Positions 1 through 12,000 of a stretch of 40,062 nt of DNA are shown here, in pieces. The notes under the pieces are model-generated. The model worked only from the letters and a program-made list of their open reading frames with translations. It was not told the origin of the DNA and did no database searches. The stretch's first letter is position 1, and every line of letters begins with the position of its first letter. Position numbers and translations under genes: made by a program. Source of the stretch: JAZGEG01 sp964346665 (GTDB lineage: Archaea > Aenigmatarchaeota > Aenigmatarchaeia > QMZP01 > QMZT01); the NCBI GenBank assembly GCA_964346665.1, contig CAYFVC010000035.1, positions 1 to 40,062 of the forward strand. Direction: 5' to 3'.

Positions 1-3000
1 GTTATAATGAACAGCACACTTATCAACACATTGATTATCCCACAAGGAAAAGAAGTACTTCGTGGTTCTAACTTAACTATTCAGGTCAGGGTGAACGATA
101 GTTGTGATAATAACATAACAGATGCGAACTTGACGATAAGAATGGTTAGTAACAAGACAAGTGAAACATTTAACTGCTCGGATATCACTCATGTAGGAAA
201 CGGCTACTACAACTGCACCTTCAACACCTCAGCAAATCCAGGAGTGATGCCTGCGAAGGGATATGAGATCATAATAAACTCCTCAAAAGAGTCTTACATG
301 TCGGACACCATATCGGTGAACTATTCGTCTTCATCGTCCTTCTTCATCGAAACAAAACCAGTAATAGAGAACAACTCCTGGAATCTAACGCCTTCGGATG
401 ACTGGGGCTGGGGAGAGACTTACACATTCACGGTTAACGTAAGCGATGAGGACGATGATAACATGACAGTGGAGATATGGGTGAACGTAAGTGGAGGCTG
501 GAACAACATCTACACGAATTCCACCGTGAATGGCGTAAACAAGACAGTTACGTACATCTACGACGCATTTGATAACGATGATATCGGAAACAGACAGTAC
601 GTCATAAACGTGACGGATGATGGTGACCACCCGAGAACAGGAGGTATTTCATACAACGATTCAACACCAATAGAAAACTTCACCATTTACAAGGATGACA
701 TTTCCTTCGAAATTTTGTTGGGGGATGGGGACATCGTTCAGAGAATAACGGGATCTTTCACCTTCAGGGTTAGGGGATGGGATATAGACAAGGATCCGAA
801 CGAGACAATAAGTGACGTTAGAGGTAGATTCTGGTATACAAAAGACGGAGTAACATGGAGTGTTAGCACGGAGAGATTTACCGATACGGATGATAATCTA
901 ACTTTCGAATCATCGGAGATCAGCTTCGACTGCTCGTTCTTGGTCGGGCCCCAGAAATGGAAGGCTGAAATGTATGATAACACCTATTATAAGGACACGA
1001 ACTCGACGAACATCTCATGGACCATCTTCACAACCCCGCTAAACGCTACCATGTGGCTATCAAGCGACCATTACCTGAGAGGTGTGGATAACGTAACGAT
1101 GACAGCCAACGTAACCGAAACAGATGGTTGCGGACAGGTCAGCGGGGCAACCGTGTTTTTCAATGTTACCGATGATAACCAACAGCAGGTCCATACCTGC
1201 ACAGGGCAGGAAATATCCAGTGGTATATATGAATGCAATATAACCCCAAGCACACACGCCGGCTGGTCATCAGGATTTTATAACGTGACCGCCAACATTA
1301 CCAAAACATATTACAATGGAACATCTTTGGATGGGGATGAGACCGAAACGTTCTTCCTGGCTACCAGTCCTTATTTCCAGAGTCTGCAGGCGATAAGATC
1401 AGGGGGGTCCGGCTCAACAGGAGGATGGGGCGAAACATGGGAGTTCCAAGCTAATTTGCTTGATCCTGATTCCAATTATAACAATGTCTCGCTTTACGCC
1501 AACCTCACAGGCGGATGGGAGAAGATAAACGAAACCTACACCACTCCGAAACTTGTAAGGTTCCGTGGACATCAGTTCAACTGCTCAGTCCTTCAAGGCC
1601 AGTCAACCAGCCAGAAACAATTCAACTTCACATCCATCGATGTATGGAACTACATGAGCTCGTCCGTTGCGAATTTCACGCTCGAAAAGGACGATACCAG
1701 CGCTACTGCATCCTCGCCTTATGGCGTAACGATAAACAGGGATTTTGACGATAATGAAACCTTAGAGATATACATTAGAGACACGGATAACGGTTCTTCA
1801 ATCGTGGGATCAGGAGTGGAGGGAGCGTTCTGGACGATGACGAATGAATCAGACCCCCCAAGCCAAGACGGTTCGTATATCTTAGCGAAGATAAACTACA
1901 CGGATTCCAGCGGTTATTTGAGATACACTTTCAACCCTAACTGTTCGTATGGTGTAGGAGATCTGTACTGGAGAGCTGGAACGTATTACAACGACACGTG
2001 TTACAAAGGGGCGAGTTCTGCTATTTCAGGTTACAATACAGGCGCAAGGCTAATGATAATAAAAGGACAACTGAAAACGAACCTGACAGATCCAAACGCA
2101 ACCGAGGCCTCTAACATCCTGGTTGGAGATAATGTTACGTTCAGGTTCGGGGTCCCAACGGATTGTAGCGGTATAGGGATAAACGAAAGCTACCAGACAG
2201 GGTTGTCCTTGGTTTTGCTTGAGCTGCAGAATCCGGAAAGTGGGTGGGAGAACTGTACGCAGGGTGGGGGTATAAATGATGAAGGGAATGGGTGGTACAA
2301 CTGCACATGGGAAACAAAAGGTCATAAAGGAGGGAATTACACTGTTAGGATAACTGTGAAATCCTCCTTAGATTACAACGACAACATAACCATTTTGACC
2401 AATTACACGTATCTAAACAACACACCTCCTGATTACGGTAACTTCTCTGTTTCGCCTTCAGAAGACGGGTGGGGCGCTGTCTACAACTACAGTGTTGACA
2501 TATGGGACGCCCAAGAGGATAACGTCACCTGCAAGCTTTTCGTGAAAACGAACAATTACGGGGGGCAGTGGATTTTGAAGAATTCAACTATCGTCTACGG
2601 AGGGAGGAGCAAGTGTTCTTTCCTAGTCAGCGATTTCGATTGTCAGGACATAGGAGACGATTCAGTTAATGCGTACATGTTCGAATTTGACGATGAAACC
2701 ACTATATTTAACACCACCAACCAGAGCGGACCGAACATAACGATAGACAGCGTGGAGATCTCGTATTACTATGGGAACCTCTCGGAGATCAACAGATCTG
2801 ATGACGAGCCGAACAGCACGGCGCTCCTCATGGTGTTCGTTAACGACACGGATAAGGATCAACCTGCGGATGCGAACGTTACGTTCTGGGTGACCATAGA
2901 CTCCTCTGACCCGAACAGCTGGGATTCAGGGAACGTAACCATAACGAATTCCTCAGGTATTGCGAACGTTTCTTTCAATCCTGAATGTACTCCGCAGTAT

Positions 3001-6000
3001 ACGGTCGGGAACCACTCATGGAAGGCGGGGGTAACGGATGGGTGTTATGCCGAAGTGAACATCACCGAAGATCTTAACTTAACGATTTACGGAACGCTGA
3101 AAACGACAATAAAAACAACGGAACTTCCAACGGGCACAGAAGTTCTGAGGGGCGACAACATAACAGAACAGATCTACGTGAGCAGCGATTGTTTTACGGA
3201 TGTTGATGATGCGAACACCACGATTGAATTAATCCATGAAGATAGCATTACAGTTTATAACTGCACGCCCATGTACAGTATCAGTTCCGGGGAGTACGAA
3301 TGCATATGGAACACGACGGGGATGAAGGCTAAATGGTACGATACGAGGGCGAATTCATTCCGGGACCTATACAACATGAATACAACCACCCTCGAAAACC
3401 ACTTTTTCATAAAGACAAAACCTGTTCTTTCCAACGAGACCGCTGATAAAGATCCTGCAGGTTGGGGGGAGAACAGGAGCTTCAGCGTTACAGTGAATGA
3501 TGACGACCTGGACAACGTGACAGTCGAGCTTTACATAAAGTGCTTGGAAACGGTTGGGGGGAGCTGTCCGGGAATATACTCGGATAATGACTGGCATTGG
3601 GAAAATGACGTAACGCTCGAATCTCCTGTAAACGAGACTACCCAGCTGAGCGTGAGTGATAATTTCTACGGAATTGGCTGTCCGACAACAGGGAATTGGA
3701 GCTACAGGTTCAACGCCACGGATATCCCTCACGATTACGAGGATTCGACAACACCGCACAACTTCACCGTAGAGAAAAATGACGTGATATATGAGCCAAT
3801 TAGCGGTTACGACAACGAGACTGTATGGAGGAACGGAAGTGACTCGATAGTCCTCAAAGTGAGAGTCTACGATAACGACAGCAAGTCATACGCGGGATCC
3901 GCCAACGCAACTGTATGGGTAACCAAAAACGCCTCTGATCCTGATAGCTGGGATATAGGAAAACATATAGATGTTGACGGGAGTGGCTACATTAACTACA
4001 GCTTCTTCGATGATGGCGAGATGCCGATGCATGAGTGCAACTACACCGTGGGGTTCCACAACTGGACCGCCGGAATTGGGGGAATAAATGAGGATACCTG
4101 TTATAAAACCTCGAATTCATCCATATATAACCTCAGTGTATGGTCGGATCTTAGACCGATCATAGTGAAGCCGCTCGCGACAGAGGGCTTCCTTCAGGGA
4201 GACTTGATAAACATAAGCGGTTACGTTGAGGACGATTGTTCGTGGAGGATGCCTTACGGGGTGGAAGGCGTCACCATCGACCCGTCAAGTGGAACGCAGA
4301 GGTTCATACTCAAGGCATATGTTCCTTTCGATTTATATCGTTACTGCAGTACAAACTGGCAGGAGGGAGAGGGATATTACAACTGCACATGGGACTCAGC
4401 GACTCAGCAGAGGGTGTTGTGGAACATAACGATGAGCATTGACAAGGATTACTACGCCCCGAATTCGACTACAGAGATCGAGGCCTTCCACTTGGGGAAT
4501 AACCCTTACCTTACGACTCCTGCAGGGGTCAGCCCGACTGTTGAGGGATGGGGCTACAACTTCACATTATATGTCCGCTTCGGTGATGCAGACCAGAACC
4601 CGAACAACATCTCCCTGTGGAAGAGCTTTGATAATCAAACATGGGAGCATGTGAGTACAAAGACAGATGTGGTTTCATCAGGAAAAAATCTTAACTTCCG
4701 CGAGAAGTTCACGTGCGCGGATTCCTTGCCGACGCCCGGAAGGATTAACTATTACAAGTTCAACGTCACCGATCCCTATGGATACACCGATGAGATTTAT
4801 CCCGGGACGTTCAACCTCACGGAGGACAGCGTGACCTTGTTTATAAACTACTCCGAGAGCAGCGATAACATTAGGAGGTTGGGAAACGACCAAGCACTTC
4901 TGAAATTCAGGATAAGGGATGATGATTACAGTTACCTGAATCCGAACGGGAGTCATTATCCGACAGGGGCGGACGGTCTCGTATGGGTAACCAGCAACGG
5001 AACGAATTACACAAACGTTCTTAACTGCACATCGAACGACGGACATTGTGAGGTCGATTACGACCCGAACTGTTCGACATCCGAAGTGGGTATACAATAT
5101 TGGAAGGGAGGGACGAACGATACGTGTTACGAATACGAGAATTCAACGAACGAAACGCTCGAAGTTGTTGGGCAGCTTAACATTTCAATCGTGAACCCCA
5201 CCGAAAACGTCATACTAAACAGGAACACTACCGCTGTATTCAACGCTACTGTTTATGATGATTGTGATCTCTCGATCAACGATTCTACCGTCATTTGGTA
5301 TAATGAGAGCTGGTATAACCTCACTTCAGGATACAACACTACTTGGTTTGTTCCTTACAATTATCCTTTGGGTCCAGACGTGATAAGGGCGAACACAAGC
5401 AGAACGTATTACGATGGTAACACGAATTCAACCTCCGTGTATATATACGGTTGGGCTGAGCTTGATTCCATGTATCCTCCAAATGGAACGGTTGATTTAG
5501 CAGGCGATGTGAAAACGATAAAATGTCATTTGAGGGATGCGAACACGCTCAAAAACATTACTAATTACACAGTTGCCTTCTATGTCAACGAGGAATATCA
5601 GGAATCAAAAAACACGAGCAATCAGTCAGGAGAGGAAGGCAACGCTTCATTCCTATTCAGTACGAACAGGCCTGGGGGTTGGTATAACCTCACATGCGCT
5701 ATAAACAGCAGTTCATACTGGTATTACAACGTTTCCACCCCGAACATAACAAAAGAAGTTCGTATATCAAGACCGTTGATAATAGACCAGATAGTAAGAG
5801 ACCCTTCTGATGGAAAGATTTATAGGAATGATTCTAGTGGATATTCCCCAAATCAGGTCAACATAACAGTCCACTTGAAGGATGCGGATCTGCCTGGCGA
5901 GGGAGCGGATAACGCAACGGTGTGGTTCTACAACCATTCTCAGGCATATATAGGTAACTGCACGACGAACGCTTCTGGATGGTGTAATGAATCGGTTTCC

Positions 6001-9000
6001 TGGAACCCGGTCGATACGATAACACCTAACTATTACACCATCTACATAAACGCAACAAAACCTGGAACCAATGAGAATTCAACAACCAACACCACCACCA
6101 TCGATGTGATGGGGGTATATATAGCGAACATAACTTCTCCTGCCAATGGATCACAGTATGGTAGGGGGGATCTCATCTCCTTCAACGCCAGCATAAGGGA
6201 TGAGAACTGGAACTGGTTCATTGGAGGAACCAATTGGGTGTACTGGTACAACGATACTGGGGACCATATAGAAACGACGGTTTCAGGAGAGCAAAGCTCG
6301 TTTGATTCGAGCACGCAAGCTCCAGGTTTCAGAAACTTCACCGCAAGGTCCGAACCTGGCTTGCCTCACTATTATGCTGAAAATGATACCGTTACGGTTC
6401 ATATAACTGGATGGGCTGATGTTGTGTGGGTGTATCCACCACATCTTTCGAGCGTAACGTATCCTTACACGTTCCAGAGGATTTGCAGGGTTGTTGACTA
6501 CGTTACTAGTGTAGGAATCGAAAACTATCCGATCAATTTCTCCTACTTAAACGAGACTTTGGGAGAATGGGTTTACAATGGAACGTATCTAACTAATTCG
6601 ACCGGTTATGCAAACGCCAGCTGGACACCTTGGGATAAAGGGAATGTAACGTTTAATTGTACGATCTGGGACAATTCCTCGCTTGAATACACAACAAATA
6701 TAGCGAGTGTAAGCGCAACAATATGGGTTAAGGATAATGTCCCGCCAACCATAGAGAATGTTTCAATCATTCCTAACCAGAGCATGGAGGCGTGGATGAA
6801 CACCACAAACATATCTGCGGACGTAACGGATGATTACGCGGTCGATAGTGGTGGTGTATGGGCTTACATAGGGCTTCCGAACGGAAGTTACGAGAACAAG
6901 ACAATGTCATTCGTTGAGAATAATACCTATCGCTACGAATATCTTCCGAAACTTAACGGAACCTACAATGTTACTGTATACGCAAAGGACGAAGGGCCCG
7001 AAAACAACGTTAACCATTCGGATGTTTACTACTTCGAGGTTTGGGGTAAAGCAACGGGGAAGGTGGATCAAATAGGATACGTGTACGCAGGGGGGATCAC
7101 GCAAACCAGTGATTTCAAATTCAACCTGACCATAAACTTCACCAATCTCGGGCCTCCAAATGCTTACTACGTAAACCTCACAATCTACGATGATTCCCCA
7201 GGTTACGTGAGCTACAACGAAACCTCATATTACTGCGGGAACATGACGAACGGCTCGTTCTGCAGTTGGACTCTTGAGGTCACTATATTGCCTGCTACAC
7301 CTCCAACAGGAATATACATTTACGGTAATGCTAGCTGGATGGATCCTGACAAAACAGATGCTTCTGTGATTAACTCAACATACGTGGTAGTTGCTTCCAA
7401 CCCCATTATTGAGATAATAGAGACTGGAATAAACAAGACTGTTATGCATGACAAGACAACTTACATTGATAACATCACCGTTTACTCGAGCGGAAATGAC
7501 AGGGTCAACGAAATATCGCTTTCGAACTTGGGAGGAAACTTTGATTATGATTGTTATGATTGTGGATTAATGATGGTTCCTGACTCCCAAGATGATCTAG
7601 CAGCAGGCTATAATTTCACCTCCCACATCTGGGTTACCATACCAAAGGGTAAATCACCCGGAATCTACTGGACCTACATAGTTGTTAATTCAAGTAACGG
7701 TGGATCGGATGAATACCTTCTGAACCTCACGGTTGAACCCAACGCCTCTTGGACCAGAACGCCGGATTCGTTCCCGACTGTAATAGCACAACCGAATACG
7801 AACGGTCTGGTAGGGAGGGTGAACGTCACGAACCACGGGAATGTGAAGATATACTTCGAGACATCAAGAAGGGAGGCAGCAGCATCTCTGCTCATAGTCA
7901 CACCGGAAGGTTTCGCCTCCGAAAAGTTATCGAAGAGGGTCATAAACATTTCGTATTCGGTCCCGCTGGCCTATCCGGAAGATATGTATTATGGAATTGT
8001 GGCTATAAGGAACGACACGCTACCTGCGGATCCTGTGGAAAGAACGGTTTCCTTCTGGCTAAACGTAACGGACCTCCCGCCCAACGTAACGGATTACAGC
8101 GTGATACCTACAGAGTTTGAAGTTGGTTACGAAACAGTGTATATCAACGCCACGATTGTGGATAATGTAGCGGTTGACAAGGGCTGGATAGATGTTGAGA
8201 GGCCTGGGGACATAAGTTATTCTTACGTTAGTAAACAGATTCACTCTTCGTCAGGGGATCCCGGATTCAACTACACTGAGGGTATAAATTACTCTGGAAT
8301 CATGCAGTACTTCAACATCACGATTTACAACCAGAACGAATCTTTCGTTTATGTGAACATAACGGTTAACGGTTTGCTCATCGCCTCCAACCAGTCCATC
8401 GAGAATTCAACGAACTTCACGATAGATGCCGTCCAGGAAAGCGTGAGTTTCGCTTTGCCAGGAAATCAAACCATAAACATCACTGTACAGAACTCTAGCG
8501 GAGACCTCATCAATTCAGCGTATACATCTTGGCTTAGCTACAGTTTAAGAATAGGGGAAACGTACAAAAAAATCATGGACAGGAATGCAAGCGAATTCAA
8601 CACAACCTATTGGACCAACATAAGCGGAATTCATGATTTGAGAATATGCGCGAATGACACGTCATCGAAAATCGGTTGCACATCAATCATATATCTCACA
8701 GCGGCAGGGAACACGAGTATAGCGATCTCGCCTAACGTTACAGTGATAAACGTAACGAACATGACGATCTATCAGGGAGAGGATATCCACATCGAATTCA
8801 ACATTTCGAATGTAGGTTACGCGAGGGCTTACAACATAACCATGAACATATCTTATCCAGAAAACTGGTCAGCTACTCCAGAGAATTTCTCATTCGGAAC
8901 ACTTTACAAAACTAACATATCTTCGAATTTCACCTTGATATCCGTTCCTCCGTTCACGCTGCCTGGAGAATATCTGGTAAACTTCACCGCCAACTGGATA

Positions 9001-12000
9001 AATCTTAATATATCCTATAACGGAACCAACACAACTTCCATACTAGTGAACGTGACAGCGAACCCTGTTCTGGATCTCCAAGACAGGATACCTGAAACAG
9101 GAGAAGTGGTTATAATGTCAGGGGGAACGAAGAATGAGACATTCAACGTGACTTCGATAGGTAATGTCAACGTAACCAACGTGAACTTCTCCTGCCAGTC
9201 AGGAGAGGTCTGCGAGAATTTCACGGACCCGTCCCCATTCTATCCATCAAACATATCCGTCCTTCTGGTGAATCAAACCGAATTCGTAAACATAAGCATT
9301 TCAATCCCCCCGGAATATCCAGCAGGATACTATAACGGAACAATTCTTGCGAATGGAACTTCCACCTGGGATTCCTCCTACATATACGTGAACATCCCAG
9401 AGAACATATCTTGGACTCAAGATCCTAACAACATAACCAAGGAGGTAATACAGGGAACGCAGGGAAACTTCGGGACCATAACAGTTAGAAATAACGGAAA
9501 TGTTTTCGTAAGGTTGGCGGTAGTACAATATAACTGGGGTTTAGGGACTTACGTGACGTTTTATCCAAACCAGCTTGAACTGGATATCGGGGAAACGAAA
9601 TACATATACCTTAACTACAACGCACCAGTTGTTTATTCCCTCACAAGTTACACTGGCACATTGTGGACGTACAACGAAACTGCGGACCCGAGTTACCACG
9701 ACACTCTGCTAAATTTGACCATACACCCGTACTTCGTGGATATCATTTCCCCAACAGAGGCCAATCCGAAATTAAATGTTTCCCCGAGCGATGAGATAGA
9801 GGCGAGAATCAACATAACTTACGGAAATTCAAGCGTAAACGAAAGCATGACTTTCAATCTCTCGCTATCCAACAGCACCACGCTCGTTTACGTGGACATG
9901 ACAAATGTGAGCTACAATTCATCCGAAGGTTTGTGGTACGTGAATTTCACCGCCCCAAATTTTGCGCTTCAGAAGGGTTATGATTTGAATGTGACAGCGA
10001 TTTATTCGAAAACCCCTGTTTCAAACGTAACTTATTACGACTTCGAAGCAAAAGCCGTTATATACAGGGATGATATCCAACCAACCATTTTGATATCAGT
10101 TCCGCCTAGGGTACCCGCAAACACAACAGCCGTTATATACGCGAACGTGACCGACCCAGGAGGGGTTGAAAACGCGAGCATCGTTGTTTACGACCCGGAC
10201 AGCATAGCAGAGTACGGAGACATGACTTTCCTTTACAGGTATGTGGACACGTATGTTTACAAATATGATTACACGAACACGAGCAAGGTGGGAGTATATA
10301 ATGTAAACGTTACGGGTTGTGATAAATCCGGGAACTGTAATTCAACGAACAGGACTTTCGAAATTTACGTAGGGGCGTGGTTCTCTGGTTACGCGAAAGA
10401 TATAGTTAGAACAGGCAACCCTGTCATAAACCAGAGTTTCTGGTTCTATGATGATATACAATACGGAAATCTCCTTATAAACTTCTCAAGCGATCCGGAT
10501 ACAGGATATTACAACGAGAGTATAGACGCGAGGATGTATGATTTGAAAGTGGACTTCTGGAATGACAGCGTTTCGCTTTTGAACATTCCGTTACTTCAAG
10601 ATGTCCACAACCCGATACAATTCGGTAGTGTTACAAACCTTAACCGTATATCAGCAGGTGGAGCAGGGGTGTACAGGAGTGTGGTCGTTAACAATTCACT
10701 TAATTACTCCACAGGAAGCATCACTTTGAACTATTCAAGTTTTGAGAATGTTGCAATACTCGGTAACCTAACCATTTATCACTGTCCTTCGTTCGGTGTC
10801 AACGTCGTACAAATTTGCACTTCGAGCTGGACTAGGATGAGCTCGTCACTTAACATCACAACCACCTCGCTCACGGCGAACACCACAAACCTTCAAGGAG
10901 TGTTCGCAATTGCGAACTTCATATGCGGGGATGGGGAATGTGATGAGGACTACGGAGAATCAATTGCCAACTGCCCACAGGATTGTGAAATACCCATACC
11001 TCCACCACCGGTTACTCCAGGCGTTGGGGGGAGAGGTGCGAGGGTTGAAGTACCACCTAGTGTTCCACAAGTCCCTGTCGAAATAAAGTCAACCCTTATA
11101 TTCGTTACCCTTCGTCCGGGTGAGCATGAAATACACTCGATAGACGTGACGAATAATCTAGGAACGGGAATCGTTGTGGAGACAAGCGTGACGGGGAACG
11201 CCTGGGAGCTCGTTCAGATAGAAAAACCTGTCATGAACGTTTCCGCGAGGTCAACAGGAGTTTTGAAAGTCAAACTCTACGCCTTGCCAACGACGCAGGC
11301 AGGGATATACACTGGTGATATCATATCGAAGGTGAGATATCGCAACATCACGCATATAACGCCCGTAACCATAAAGGTAGAGATCCCGCCAGAACCACTA
11401 CTCGACGTGAAGGTCAAGGCATTGACAAAAACAGTAGAGCCGGGTGGCAATCTCAAATTCGAGGTAACTCTTATGAACATGGGACCAACCGCCACCATCG
11501 ATGACATAGTGGTCATTTACGAAATAAAGGGTTTGGAAACCGAAAGAGTGATAACGAAGAGCAGCGAAACGCTAGCAGTGGAGAATGTGAAAAGTTTCAC
11601 CAAAACCATCCCCATCCCTTGGGATACGCCACAAGACAGGTATATGGTTGAGGTCAACGTTACGTATTGGTACGGGAAGAAGTCGGCGTTTTCTGTGGAT
11701 TCGTTTGATGTTTTCGTTCTGCCCGCGCCTCTAGCCCTGTTACGAGCGGTGTTCATGCACTGGCTGACGTATGTGGTAGTATTCATGTTAATCCCAGGAT
11801 TCTACTTCGGAAGAAGACTTTACATGATTTGGATGGAGAAGAAAAGGAGAAGAAGGAGGTACATATTCCCAATAGACTTCAAGAAGCTTCCGAAGACTGG
11901 GCCTGATTCGATCCTCGTTGGTAAAATAGCAGAAACGGATGTGAAGGCATACGTGGATACCAAAGCCCTCATGATGCATTCGCTTTCGGCAGGGGCGACC

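Noticed and set aside
7..9. ATG at base 7 as the true start of the giant gene
   Set aside because: No signal peptide follows, the frame is open to base 1, and the sequence begins just before the conserved LRG motif of a repeat unit, so the start must lie upstream.
4226..4654. Short alternative-frame plus-strand reading frames inside the giant gene
   Set aside because: They lie wholly inside a strongly supported gene and have no domain, start signal or plausible composition.
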